DNA of 64,000 nucleotides from positions 372,001-436,000 of the forward strand of contig NZ_JAYXHS010000001.1 of NCBI RefSeq assembly GCF_036017035.1, read 5' to 3'. This stretch comes from Viridibacterium silvisoli. GTDB taxonomy: Bacteria > Pseudomonadota > Gammaproteobacteria > Burkholderiales > Rhodocyclaceae. The notes under the pieces were generated by a model. It saw only the letters and a program-made list of their open reading frames with translations, ran no database searches and was not told the DNA's origin. This document shows positions 25,430-34,283 of this stretch, one piece after another; the stretch's first letter is position 1; every line of letters begins with the position of its first letter. Position numbers and translations under genes: made by a program.

Positions 25430-25830
25430 CGCCGACCAGTAGTGGCGCGATGCCGGTGCGCAACGAGCAGGACATCGTGGTAAGCCGGCAGACCGTACGC
25501 AAGCTGACGCAGGAGCTGAAGTTCTCCATCGTTGACCAGACAAAGATGATTACGGCCGCCAGCGAGCTGTCGCGCAATACCGTCGTCTACGGCGGCGGCG
25601 GCGAGATGCGCTGGGAGATCCTAAGCGATGGCCTGCGCAGCGGCTTGCGCCTGCATTTCGAGGACAAGGGCCCCGGCATTCCCGATATGGAGAAGGCCAT
25701 GACGGATGGCTGGACCTCGGGCGGTGGCCTCGGCATGGGGTTGACGGGCAGCAAGCGCCTCGTCAATGAATTCGAAGTTCGCACGGCTGTGGGTGAAGGC
25801 ACTTGCGTCACGATTACACGCTGGAAGTAA
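25426..25830 (+). CDS. rsbT: Switch kinase RsbT (anti-sigma-type ATPase fold)
   Basis: A 134-residue serine/threonine kinase of the GHKL fold that phosphorylates RsbR and RsbS and is released to activate the output. Motifs are AASELSRNTVVYGGGG (N-box), FEDKGPGIPDM (G1) and GGGLGMGLTGSKRLVNEF (G2). TTG 25426, overlapping the rsbS stop, is favoured because AGGGGAA lies 5 bases upstream; the in-frame ATG 25450 has no such site. Its stop TAA shares one base with the next ATG. Confidence 0.93.
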   Translation: MTPTSSGAMPVRNEQDIVVSRQTVRKLTQELKFSIVDQTKMITAASELSRNTVVYGGGGEMRWEILSDGLRSGLRLHFEDKGPGIPDMEKAMTDGWTSGGGLGMGLTGSKRLVNEFEVRTAVGEGTCVTITRWK

Positions 25831-26870
25831 TGCGGCCCGCTTGCCATGTAAGCTTCGACGTTACCGAAGCGAGCCAGGTTGGTGAGGTGCGCCGTGCCGC
25901 CGTGCGCATAGCGGAGGGGCTCGACTTCGACGAGTCCGCTGCCGGACGCGTGGCGCTGGTTGTCACCGAGCTAGGCAACAACCTCGTGCGGCATGCGCAA
26001 CGCGGACGACTGCTCGTCGCCGCAGTGACAAACGACAGCGGCGCCATGGTGGTAGAGATCCTTTCGCTCGACCATGGCCCCGGCATCGCCAACACGCTCA
26101 TGTGCATGACCGACGGGTACTCGACTGGCGGCACGCCCGGCACCGGGCTCGGTGCCGTTCAACGCCTCTCCGACGAGTTCGACGTTTTCTCGCGCACCGC
26201 TGCAGGCACGGTGATCCTGTCGCGCGTGGCGGCAAGACTCACACACGTCAGCGGCGCTGCCCCCGGCGACAGCGCAACACCTTCCGCGTTTTCCGTCGCC
26301 GGTGTAGCACTGGCAGCCCCCGGCGAGATCGTCTGCGGTGACGCGTGGTCAGTCGTACGGCACGATGATCGTGCCGCCCTGCTGGTGGCAGATGGGCTGG
26401 GACATGGCCCGTATGCGGCAGAGGCTTCGGTTGCGGCCACGGATGTGTTCGAACGCATGCCGTTTGCCGGGCCCAGCGGCGTGATCGAGAAGGTGCACGA
26501 GGGCCTGCGCGCCACACGTGGTGCGGCGGTGGCCATGGCCGACATCGACAGCAATGACGAGGTCGTGCTGTTCTCCGGCGCCGGCAATATCGTCGGGCGC
26601 CTGATCTCGGGTATCGAAGACCGCTCGTTGATGTCGCAACATGGTACGGCGGGCATGCAGATCGGCCGCCTGCAGGACGTGCGCTACGAGTGGCCCTCGC
26701 ACGCCATCCTCGTCATGCATTCCGACGGTTTGACCACGCGCTGGAAACTCGAGGATGCCGTGGAGATCCTGCAACATCACCCCGCGCTGATCGCCGGCTG
26801 GCTGATCCGCGACCATTGCCGTGGCCGCGACGATGCAACCGTCGTGGTCTTGAAAAGAAGGACTGCATGA
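25830..26870 (+). CDS. RsbT-like ATPase fused to RsbX/SpoIIE-type phosphatase
   Basis: A 346-residue two-domain protein. Residues about 1-125 form a second GHKL ATPase (VALVVTELGNNLVRHAQRG, LDHGPGIANTLMC, GTPGTGLGAVQRLSDEF). Residues about 145-346 form a PP2C-type phosphatase (GEIVCGDAWSV, LLVADGLGHGPYAAEAS, LVMHSDGLTTRW, RDDATVVVL). RsbX phosphatases reset stressosomes by dephosphorylating RsbS and RsbR, so this is probably the reset enzyme, with an added ATP-binding domain. The ATG at 25830 overlaps the rsbT stop (TAATG), and the gene overlaps the following kinase by ATGA. Confidence 0.92.
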   Translation: MRPACHVSFDVTEASQVGEVRRAAVRIAEGLDFDESAAGRVALVVTELGNNLVRHAQRGRLLVAAVTNDSGAMVVEILSLDHGPGIANTLMCMTDGYSTGGTPGTGLGAVQRLSDEFDVFSRTAAGTVILSRVAARLTHVSGAAPGDSATPSAFSVAGVALAAPGEIVCGDAWSVVRHDDRAALLVADGLGHGPYAAEASVAATDVFERMPFAGPSGVIEKVHEGLRATRGAAVAMADIDSNDEVVLFSGAGNIVGRLISGIEDRSLMSQHGTAGMQIGRLQDVRYEWPSHAILVMHSDGLTTRWKLEDAVEILQHHPALIAGWLIRDHCRGRDDATVVVLKRRTA

Positions 26871-27787
26871 TGGGCGAGACCCACACCGCCGATACGCCGA
26901 TACGCTCGGCTGCCGAACTGCAAGCGGAACTGGACGCACGCACGAGCGAGCTCGACGCCCTGCGCGCCGAACTCGACGAGACCAATCGCGGCGTGCTGGC
27001 GCTCTACGCCGAACTCGACGTGCAAGCGGACGAGCTGCGTCACACGACTGAATTGAAGAGCCGCTTCCTGGCCTACATGAGCCATGAATTCCGCACGCCG
27101 ATCGGCGCCATCCTGAGCATCGCCCGCCTGCTCATGGACCGCGTCGATGGCCCGCTCACCGAAGAGCAGGAGACGCAGGTGCGCTTCATCCAGAGCTCCG
27201 CCAGCGAATTCTCCGACATGGTCGATGACCTGCTCGACCTCGCCAAGGTGGAAGCCGGTCGCGTGGAGATCTCGCCGGCATGGTTCGAGATGGTCGACCT
27301 GTTCTCCGCCCTGCGTGGCATGTTCAAGCCAGTGCTGACCAACCCCGACGTGCAACTCGTCTTCGAGGAGCCGCAGGATGTGCCGCCGCTGTTCAATGAC
27401 GATCGCAAGCTCGCGCAGATCCTGCGCAACTTCGTGTCGAACGCGCTGAAGTTCACGCAGCGGGGCGAAGTGCGCGTCTCGGCGCGACGCAACGACAATG
27501 ACACCGTCACCTTCGCGGTGGCCGACACCGGCATCGGCATCGATGCGGAATTCCACCACGCCATCTTCCAGGACTTCGTGCAGGTCGATTCGCCGATCCA
27601 GCAACGCCTGCGTGGCACCGGGCTGGGCCTGTCGCTGAGCAAGCGGCTCGCCGAACTGCTGGGCGGCTCGGTCGCACTGCGCAGCGAGCTGGGAGTCGGG
27701 TCCACGTTCTCGGTCACCGTGCCGCTACGCTTTCCCATGCCCTCCGAAGTGGGCAACGCCGCGCCAGAAAGCGATACGCAGTCATGA
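26867..27787 (+). CDS. Soluble histidine kinase of stressosome operon
   Basis: A 306-residue kinase without membrane segments. Residues 14-62 form a coiled coil rich in Glu/Leu heptads (AAELQAELDARTSELDALRA). The phosphoacceptor is His73 in AYMSHEFRTPIG. ATPase motifs are LRNFVSNALKFT, VADTGIGID and GTGLGLSLSKRLAELLGG. ATG 26867 overlaps the phosphatase stop; a second ATG at 26870 has better spacing from AAGGA. With no sensor domain of its own, it is probably controlled by a stressosome component, perhaps RsbT released from the core. It overlaps the next gene by ATGA. Confidence 0.92.
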   Translation: MMGETHTADTPIRSAAELQAELDARTSELDALRAELDETNRGVLALYAELDVQADELRHTTELKSRFLAYMSHEFRTPIGAILSIARLLMDRVDGPLTEEQETQVRFIQSSASEFSDMVDDLLDLAKVEAGRVEISPAWFEMVDLFSALRGMFKPVLTNPDVQLVFEEPQDVPPLFNDDRKLAQILRNFVSNALKFTQRGEVRVSARRNDNDTVTFAVADTGIGIDAEFHHAIFQDFVQVDSPIQQRLRGTGLGLSLSKRLAELLGGSVALRSELGVGSTFSVTVPLRFPMPSEVGNAAPESDTQS

Positions 27788-29811
27788 GCGATCAGGAGAT
27801 TCAGCCCATTTCTACTGGATCGGCTGGATCGCCCGCCCCGGAGCAAGCTGCACCGCTGGCGCCCGAAGTGCTGGTCGTCGATGACAACCCCGTAACGCGC
27901 TACTCGACCTCGCGCGTTCTGCGTGCGGCTGGCTATCGCACGCGCGATGCGAGCACGGGCCAGGATGCGCTCGACAAGGCCGACGGCACGATCGCCGGCG
28001 TGATCCTCGACGTGCATCTGCCCGACATGAGCGGCTTCGAAGTGTGCCGCCTGTTGCGCGAGCAATACCACACGGCGCGCCTGCCCATCATCCATCTCTC
28101 CGCAGCCTATGTCGGCAATCAGGACAAGGTACGCGGCCTCGATTCCGGCGCAGATGCCTACATGACCCACCCGGCCGATCCGGCCCTGCTGGTGGCCACG
28201 CTACACGCACTGGTACGCGCACGCACGGCCGAGGAGAGCATGCGCCGCAGCGAGGCGCGCTTCCGCGCCATCTACGACCAGGCCCTCAACGGCATCTGCC
28301 TGATCGACACGGCCGGCACCTTCATCGAAGCCAATCCCGCCATGCTGGCCTTGCTCAAGCGCGATCAGTACGGCGTAGTCGGCAAGCGCATTGTCGACTT
28401 TGCGCCGCCGGAATGGGTTACCCGCATCACCGGCTATCTGGAAGAGAGCCAGCAAGGCAACTGGGGCGGCGAGTTTCCCCTGCAGGATGCGACCGGCAAT
28501 CCGGTTTATCTCGAGTGGAGCCTTTCGGCCCACGTCGAACCGGGTCTCAACATGGCCATCGCTTCCGATATATCGGAGCGCATGGCCCTGTCACGCCAGC
28601 GTGAGGATCTGCTCGAACGCGAACAGGCAGCACGCGCCTCCGCCGAACGCGTCAGCCGCTCCAAGGACGAGTTCGTGGCGGTGCTGTCGCACGAGTTGCG
28701 CACACCGCTCAATGCGATTCTCAGCTGGGTGCATGTGCTCAAACAACCGGCCGCCACGTCCAGCCTGGAACGTGGGCTGGATGCGATCGAGCGCAACGCC
28801 AAGACGCAGACGCGCCTGATCTCCGACATCCTCGACGTGTCGCGCATGGACCTCGGCAAGCTCAGCCTCGATCTGGAGACAGTCGACGCCGCCGAGCTGG
28901 TCACCTCCGCGGTCAGCGCGCTCAGCGGTTCGGCGCAGATAAAGGAGCTGGATGTAGTGGTCGACGTGGCCGGCGTCGCACGCCCCGTTATCGTTGATGC
29001 CGCGCGCCTCCAGCAGATCGTATGGAACCTGCTGACCAATGCGATCAAGTTCTCCAGCCGCGGCGGACACATCTACGTGAGTCTGATACAGGAAGAAGGC
29101 GGCAAGAACGATGGCGGGCTGACGCTGACCGTGCAGGACGAAGGCCAGGGCATCAAGCCGGACTTCCTGCCGCATCTCTTCGACCGCTTCACGCAAAGCG
29201 ACTCCTCCAGCAATCGCTATCACGGTGGCCTGGGTCTCGGACTATCCATCGTCAAGCAGCTGGTCGAGCTGCACGGCGGGCAGGTCACGGCACTCAGCGC
29301 AGGCATCGGACAAGGCGCTACGTTCGTCGTCACCATTCCTGCGCGCCACGCATCACGCGCGTCGCCTTCACCGGTGATCCTTGCGGATGCCGAACTGAAT
29401 GACAAAGACATCCTGCACGCGGCCCTGGCCGGCCTGAGCATCGTGGTGGTCGACGACGACGCCGAGGCGCGCGAGATGCTTGGCGTCATCCTGCGCGACC
29501 GCGGCGCGCTGGTCACCGAGGCTGGCGACTACGCAGAGGGCTTGCGCTGCATCGGCCAGCATGGACCCGACGTGCTGGTCAGCGACATCGGCATGCCGGG
29601 CAAGGACGGCTACGCGCTCATCCGCGAGCTGCGCCGACGTGAAGCGCTTGCCGGCACGCACCACCTGCCTGCCATCGCGCTGACGGCCTTCGCCCGGCCC
29701 GAGGACCAGAAGGTTGCCATCTCGGCAGGCTTCGATGCGCACTGCGCCAAGCCCATGCGGCCCAACGTGCTGATCAGCACCATCCTCGAACTCAGCCGCG
29801 CGGCGAGTTGA
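27784..29811 (+). CDS. Hybrid kinase: receiver-PAS-histidine kinase-receiver
   Basis: A 675-residue output protein of the stressosome operon. The first receiver (about 28-145) has phosphoacceptor Asp76 (VILDVHLPDMSG), but the conserved lysine position reads Thr128-His129-Pro130 (AYMTHPAD), so its switching may be altered. PAS domain about 155-265. Kinase core with His303 (VLSHELRTPLNA), LLTNAIKFS and GLGLGLSIVKQLVEL. A second, intact receiver lies at about 545-670, with Asp601 (VLVSDIGMPGKDG) and Lys in HCAKPMRP. No DNA-binding output is present, so phosphate is presumably passed onward to an unlinked partner. Likely the phosphorelay partner of the preceding kinase. Confidence 0.93.
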   Translation: MSDQEIQPISTGSAGSPAPEQAAPLAPEVLVVDDNPVTRYSTSRVLRAAGYRTRDASTGQDALDKADGTIAGVILDVHLPDMSGFEVCRLLREQYHTARLPIIHLSAAYVGNQDKVRGLDSGADAYMTHPADPALLVATLHALVRARTAEESMRRSEARFRAIYDQALNGICLIDTAGTFIEANPAMLALLKRDQYGVVGKRIVDFAPPEWVTRITGYLEESQQGNWGGEFPLQDATGNPVYLEWSLSAHVEPGLNMAIASDISERMALSRQREDLLEREQAARASAERVSRSKDEFVAVLSHELRTPLNAILSWVHVLKQPAATSSLERGLDAIERNAKTQTRLISDILDVSRMDLGKLSLDLETVDAAELVTSAVSALSGSAQIKELDVVVDVAGVARPVIVDAARLQQIVWNLLTNAIKFSSRGGHIYVSLIQEEGGKNDGGLTLTVQDEGQGIKPDFLPHLFDRFTQSDSSSNRYHGGLGLGLSIVKQLVELHGGQVTALSAGIGQGATFVVTIPARHASRASPSPVILADAELNDKDILHAALAGLSIVVVDDDAEAREMLGVILRDRGALVTEAGDYAEGLRCIGQHGPDVLVSDIGMPGKDGYALIRELRRREALAGTHHLPAIALTAFARPEDQKVAISAGFDAHCAKPMRPNVLISTILELSRAAS

Positions 29812-29826
29812 TCCCCGCAGCACGCG

Positions 29827-30609
29827 CTATACGCTGACACCCATCTCGGCCGCGCTGGCGGCAGGCTCGGCACTGCGCAGCACGTCGAAGATCCTGAACG
29901 CGGGTTGATCGGGGAACGTCCGCTCGAGCAGCGGCTTGGCGACGTTGTAGACGGGGATATTGTTCACCGTCTTGCCCTCCGGCGTACCGCGATGCGCGTG
30001 CCCATGAAACACCGCCGTGACGGGGTGGCGCAGCAACGGATCTTCCAGCCTGCTGGTGCCGAGGAACGGAAAGATCTCGTGCGGCTCGCCTTCGACCGTG
30101 GCGGCGATCGGCGAGTAATGCAGCAGCGCGATGCGATGCGGCGTGCGCAGCTTGGCCAGCGAGGCTTCCAGCTTCAGCGCTTCCTGGATCGCCTCATTGA
30201 CGAACAGTTTGATGGCACCCTCACCCCAAGGCCCGAGCGAGCCACGCCCGAAACCACCCGCAAACCCCTTCACGCCGGCTATGCCGACGCCATGTATTTC
30301 GCAAGCCTCGCCATCGAGCACACGCACCCCGGCCTTGATGAGGATCTCGCGCACCTCATCCTGCTTGCCCGACTCGAAGTCATGATTGCCGAGTACGGCA
30401 ACGATGGGAATGGACGAGGCGGCAGCAAGTTCGGCGACGAGCACGTCTGCCTCCTCCGGCAAGCCGTAGTCGGTGAGGTCGCCACATAACAATAGCGCGT
30501 CGGCACTTGCTGCTGCCTGTGCAAAGAGTTCGCGCAATTTTCCTACGGACTCCGTCTTGCAATGGATGTCGCCCACGGCGGCGAAGCGAACACTGTCTTC
30601 AGAAATCAT
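29827..30609 (-). CDS. Metallophosphoesterase
   Basis: A 260-residue calcineurin-like phosphoesterase with all metal motifs: GDIHCK, GDLTDYG, GNHDFES, LLHYSP and HGHAHRGTPEG. ATG 30609 is preferred over 30612 because GGAGG lies 5 bases before it. The insertion GFAGGFGRGSLGPWGEGA (about residues 120-140) marks a group of cytosolic phosphodiesterase-like proteins of unknown substrate. It converges on the stressosome operon with 15 bases between stops, and is divergent from the nucleotidyltransferase gene, with which it may form a functional pair. Confidence 0.9.
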   Translation of the reverse strand: MISEDSVRFAAVGDIHCKTESVGKLRELFAQAAASADALLLCGDLTDYGLPEEADVLVAELAAASSIPIVAVLGNHDFESGKQDEVREILIKAGVRVLDGEACEIHGVGIAGVKGFAGGFGRGSLGPWGEGAIKLFVNEAIQEALKLEASLAKLRTPHRIALLHYSPIAATVEGEPHEIFPFLGTSRLEDPLLRHPVTAVFHGHAHRGTPEGKTVNNIPVYNVAKPLLERTFPDQPAFRIFDVLRSAEPAASAAEMGVSV

Positions 30610-30779
30610 CATTGCCTCCACTGCCCGAGCAGTATGTAAATTCGTCCTGGTGTCGGTAGAAAAGCGGTTTCGTCGCGCTGCAACAGCGCCTGCGTACCTA
30701 TGAACACTGAGCGAGCCTGCAGATGTGCGGCATAGCACTTGCAGAGAAGCATCTAACGTTCCTTCACGGTAGAGAGACC

Positions 30780-31745
30780 ATGCGAGAAATCATGAACAAC
30801 AAGATGAACGACAGTGCCGCGCAGCACATGTCGTCGCGTTCACAGCCACTCGTGCAGCCATCCGTGCAACCACCGGTGCTGTCCTCATGCTGCAAGGAGT
30901 TCGATGTGGAGACGGCGGCCTTCTATCGTCGCGTGCTGGAGATACTGCAGGCCGCGAGCGCGCCCTTCGTTGTCGGCGGCACCTATGCGCAGAGTTGCTA
31001 CACGGGCAGTCAGCGCCCCACCAAGGACCTCGATCTCTTCATCCGCAAATCGGACTACCCGTACATCTCCAATATCATGCGCGAAGCCGGCTACGAGACA
31101 GACCTGACCTACTCGCACTGGCTGGCGAAGATCCGTCTCGACGAGGCTTTCATCGATGTGATCTTCAGCTCGGGCAATGGCATCTCCACCGTGGATGACG
31201 AATGGTTCGAATACGCCAGCGATGCCGAAGTGCTGGGCGTGCCAGTCAGGATTGCCCCCGTCGAAGAGATGATCTGGTCCAAGGCCTTCATCATGGAGCG
31301 CGAGCGTTACGACGGCGCCGACGTGGCACATCTGCTGCACGTACGCTCGCGACAGCTCGATTGGGAGCGCCTGCTGCGCCGCTTCGATACGCACTGGCGC
31401 GTGCTGCTCAGTCACCTGGTCCTCTTCGGTTTCATCTACCCCGACGAGCAGACGCTCATTCCGCAATGGGTCATGAACTACCTGAACGACCGGCTGACGC
31501 TGGAGACGCATGGCGAGCAGCCGCCCGCACGCCTGTGTCAGGGCACGCTGTTGTCGCGCGAGCAATACCTTCACGACATCGAACAACAGGGGTATCGGGA
31601 TGGCCGTATGCGGCCCTTCGGCAATATGAGCACGCGCGAGATCGCGCACTGGACGGAAGCAATACCGCAGAGACACGCGACGGATCCAGATACACCGCTG
31701 CAGGAGAGCCCGCACGAAGGCGGCCGTCAGGCATGCCGCGGCTGA
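30780..31745 (+). CDS. Nucleotidyltransferase-fold protein
   Basis: A 321-residue protein with a polymerase-beta-type nucleotidyltransferase core. The signature is FVVGGTYAQSCYTGSQRPTKDLDLFI, with Gly-Gly and the DLDL metal-binding pair, and a third carboxylate candidate in FIDVIFSSG. The region after residue 190 is helical (WERLLRRFDTHWRVLL). The first roughly 45 residues are low complexity (VQPSVQPPV). Start ATG 30780, with 30792 as the alternative. Related proteins include aminoglycoside-modifying and toxin-type transferases, but the substrate is unknown. Divergent from the metallophosphoesterase, suggesting add/remove partners; this is inference. Confidence 0.82.
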   Translation: MREIMNNKMNDSAAQHMSSRSQPLVQPSVQPPVLSSCCKEFDVETAAFYRRVLEILQAASAPFVVGGTYAQSCYTGSQRPTKDLDLFIRKSDYPYISNIMREAGYETDLTYSHWLAKIRLDEAFIDVIFSSGNGISTVDDEWFEYASDAEVLGVPVRIAPVEEMIWSKAFIMERERYDGADVAHLLHVRSRQLDWERLLRRFDTHWRVLLSHLVLFGFIYPDEQTLIPQWVMNYLNDRLTLETHGEQPPARLCQGTLLSREQYLHDIEQQGYRDGRMRPFGNMSTREIAHWTEAIPQRHATDPDTPLQESPHEGGRQACRG

Positions 31746-31769
31746 GCATCACGCAGGCATCGCACCAGG

Positions 31770-31796
31770 AAAAAGAGCGCCCCACGGGGCGCTCTT
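31770..31796. terminator. Bidirectional terminator between nucleotidyltransferase and pectate lyase
   Basis: A 10-bp stem (31774-31783 with 31786-31795) with a tight loop. Five As upstream provide a T-tract for the minus-strand pectate lyase transcript; the plus strand has a weaker TTCT tail. Confidence 0.85.
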
Positions 31797-31818
31797 CTCA
31801 TTCAGAAAGACAAGAAAA

Positions 31819-33183
31819 TCAGGGAACGATCTTGCCCACCCCCGCCCCCAACGGCACGACCGTCGGCAGGTTCGCCGCCGCATCCAGCGTGTAGCTGTAG
31901 TAGCTGGCGGGGCTGAACGCGTTATTAAGGGAGACTGCGGCCTTGTCAGTTTCGATCACCACATTGCTGGCAGCCCATGTGAACTTGCTGCCACCAAAAT
32001 CATCAGTGACGTTGTCGGCAAACTGCAGGTAGTTGCCATCTGCATAGACATCGCAACCCACACCGAGACCTATCATGTAGCTGCTGATCTGGTTGCCGTA
32101 GTTGTTGTATACGTGCGCCTGACCGAAGCGCACACGCGGATTGCGCTGCGTGCTCTTGTCGAGGAAGTTATGGTGATAGGTAACGTGCAGCCTGCCGGTA
32201 TCCTGCGCGGCATTGTTGTCGTCGTGCCCCAGCAACATCGTCTTGTCGGTACCGGAGAAGTGATTCCAGGAGACGGTCACCCAGTCCGACCCGCGCTTGA
32301 TGTCGACGGAGCCATCGTAGCCCTTGGTGAAGGTGTTGTGATCGACCCACACGTGGTGCGAGTAGCAAGACACCTGGATGCCATCATCGGTCGGCGCGCT
32401 GAAGGTGATGTTGCGGATGATGACGTTCTCCACATGCGTGAACAGCGCGGCCTTGTCTGGCGTGCACTCCGTGCCGCCATTGGCCGCGCGCACAGCCACC
32501 GTCCAACCGCTCACGTCGAGACCAAAACCGGTCAGTTTCGCTGTTACACCTATACCCAATATGGATTTATTGGAGCCGACGTTGAGCATCTTCACACCAC
32601 CCTCGGCAGCAATCGCCCCGGAAATCTGCACGATGCGCGGGTTGTTGTCAGCGATGGCATCGCGCAGCGCTGCGAACGTCGATACCACCACCGTGGGGCC
32701 GCCTGCACCACCCGTGGTGCCGTTACGGCCGTCGCGGTTGAGCGTCGCAAAACCGACCAGGCCGGCCGCCATCGGGATGCTGGAGGTACTGCTGGAGGAG
32801 GACGAACTCGGCGGAGCGCTGCTGGAGCTCGATGAAGATGACGATGAAGACGATGAAGACGACGGCACCGAAGAGGACGACGAGGATGAACTGCTGCTGG
32901 AACTGGCGGACGTACTGGACGAACTGGTGCCGGCACGCGAACACTCATTGACGCCGCCAGCCACGCGGCCGCCAAACGTAGCTTCATTGCACACGAAGCT
33001 ACCGCTGAGAACCTTGTAGAAGAAGGTATCGGCGCGGCCGAAGGCCACATTGGTGGAGGCTGCAACGCTGCAGGTCTTGCCCTCGTTGCAGACGGTGACG
33101 AAACCGGTGGGCCGGTTGGCCGCCTGGACACTGCTTGCAAGCACGCATAGCAAGGCAGTCAACGCAAGTTGATGGATTTTCAC
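31819..33183 (-). CDS. Secreted pectate lyase PL1 with cysteine module and polyserine linker
   Basis: A 454-residue secreted lyase. The GTG start at 33183 is chosen because AGGAGA lies 6 bases upstream; the open frame continues 13 codons further. Signal peptide about 1-21 (LCVLASSVQA). Residues about 24-82 form a four-cysteine module (FVTVCNEGKTCSV ... VCNEATFGG ... NECS) homologous to the C-terminus of the GH53 enzyme at 2714-4090. A polyserine linker spans about 86-150. The PL1 beta-helix domain follows, with SHHVWVDHNTF, DGSVDIKRGSDWVTVSWN and the catalytic-arginine segment RNPRVRFGQAHVYNN. It is paralogous to the truncated lyase at the window start. Confidence 0.95.
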   Translation of the reverse strand: MKIHQLALTALLCVLASSVQAANRPTGFVTVCNEGKTCSVAASTNVAFGRADTFFYKVLSGSFVCNEATFGGRVAGGVNECSRAGTSSSSTSASSSSSSSSSSSSVPSSSSSSSSSSSSSSSAPPSSSSSSSTSSIPMAAGLVGFATLNRDGRNGTTGGAGGPTVVVSTFAALRDAIADNNPRIVQISGAIAAEGGVKMLNVGSNKSILGIGVTAKLTGFGLDVSGWTVAVRAANGGTECTPDKAALFTHVENVIIRNITFSAPTDDGIQVSCYSHHVWVDHNTFTKGYDGSVDIKRGSDWVTVSWNHFSGTDKTMLLGHDDNNAAQDTGRLHVTYHHNFLDKSTQRNPRVRFGQAHVYNNYGNQISSYMIGLGVGCDVYADGNYLQFADNVTDDFGGSKFTWAASNVVIETDKAAVSLNNAFSPASYYSYTLDAAANLPTVVPLGAGVGKIVP

Positions 33184-33560
33184 GACGTGTCTCCTGGGTG
33201 TGGTTTTTGTCTGCTTCGGCATGGCGGCCGGGATCGATAGCCCTATTCCCGCCTGCCGGATCGCGATGTCCGCCTAGCAGATACCGCACCCACACGGCGT
33301 CATATCGCCATTCACCATGGTCGACGAAACGACCTACGTCAAGTTCATGATCAGGCTCACGAATGGCATCGTATTCGCGGCATCCGGTCGCGCCGACCTG
33401 GCCCGCGATGCGCGACGACAAATTCCACTTGCATTTTCCAAGAGCGAAAGCGAATGAAGCTCGGCTGCTGATGCAACACATCCAGCAGCCTTTCACACGC
33501 AACAATACCCGGCACCGCAGAGCAACCCTCTGGATCGTCAGGCGACGAAAGCGCCAATAA
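33184..33560. other. Intergenic region upstream of pectate lyase
   Basis: No gene is supported in these 377 bases. A 46-codon frame beginning ATG 33318 on the plus strand lacks a ribosome site and was not accepted. The region should carry the pectate lyase promoter (minus strand), but no clear hexamers were identified. Confidence 0.4.
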
Positions 33561-33588
33561 AAAAGGCGGGCACATGTGCCCGCCTTTT
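33558..33588. terminator. Bidirectional terminator after bacterioferritin gene
   Basis: A perfect 28-base palindrome (33561-33588) with A-run before and T-run after. It terminates the minus-strand bacterioferritin gene, which ends 32 bases away. Confidence 0.93.
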
Positions 33589-33620
33589 CTGGCTTGCCCC
33601 GAAGCGGGCTTGTCTGACCC

Positions 33621-34076
33621 TCAGGGCTTGAAGGAGTCGATCGATCCCGGGCGGCGCAGCATCTTGTTCACTTCATCGAGATGCAGCTCTTCTTGCACGA
33701 TCATCTCCCTCGCATACTCTTCGAGCAGCACTGATTGCCCTTCGGCAATTTTCAGCAGATCGTAGTAGGCCGCGAGTGCGGCCTTCTCGTGATCCAGGCT
33801 CTCGCGCAGGATATCGCCAATGTCATGTTGTGCCGTCTCGAGCAATGGGCCGATCTTCAACGATGGATGACCGCCCAGCAGGGTGACGAGTTCGCCAGCC
33901 TTGTGTGCATGCGCGAGGCTTTCATCGGCATTGCCTTTGAGCCACGAAACGATGGGAATGCGGTTGTAGCCGTAGACCATCAGCGAGTAGTGCGTGTACT
34001 TCACGACGCCCGCCAGTTCGAGCTCCATGATCTTGTTGAGTGCGTCGATGGCAGTAGCTGTGGTTGCGTCATCCAT
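33621..34076 (-). CDS. Bacterioferritin-like diiron protein
   Basis: A 151-residue four-helix ferritin-like protein. The diiron ligand pattern is visible: Glu in MELELAGVVKYTHYS, Glu and His in GNADESLAHAHKAGE, Glu in DHEKAALAAYYDLL, and Glu and His in EMIVQEELHLDEVNKML. This places it in the bacterioferritin/Dps-like group that oxidises and stores iron. The methionine usually binding haem at position 52 of Bfr is not evident, so it may be haem-free. An inverted repeat at 34290-34308 lies upstream and could be an iron- or redox-regulator site. Confidence 0.85.
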   Translation of the reverse strand: MDDATTATAIDALNKIMELELAGVVKYTHYSLMVYGYNRIPIVSWLKGNADESLAHAHKAGELVTLLGGHPSLKIGPLLETAQHDIGDILRESLDHEKAALAAYYDLLKIAEGQSVLLEEYAREMIVQEELHLDEVNKMLRRPGSIDSFKP

Positions 34077-34283
34077 GATTCTCTCCAGAGTTGATTCGAA
34101 GGGTTGAAAAGCGTGTCCGGAAATGCCGTTCGACTAACAGTTCGCACCGCATCGCGTGCTGCATTTTCGGACCGGCTCTTGCGTCTGGCCTCACGATTTT
34201 CGTGGAGCTTACCCGATAACTCTAGTCATCAATGCATTCAAATTCCGGGCTGTTTTGTAGCTGCGAATGGGTCGCAAAACACG

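Noticed and set aside
33318..33458. A 46-codon plus-strand frame upstream of pectate lyase
   Set aside because: Protein-like in part (VKFMIRLTNGIVF) but no ribosome site, and it ends without any partner; too weak to call.
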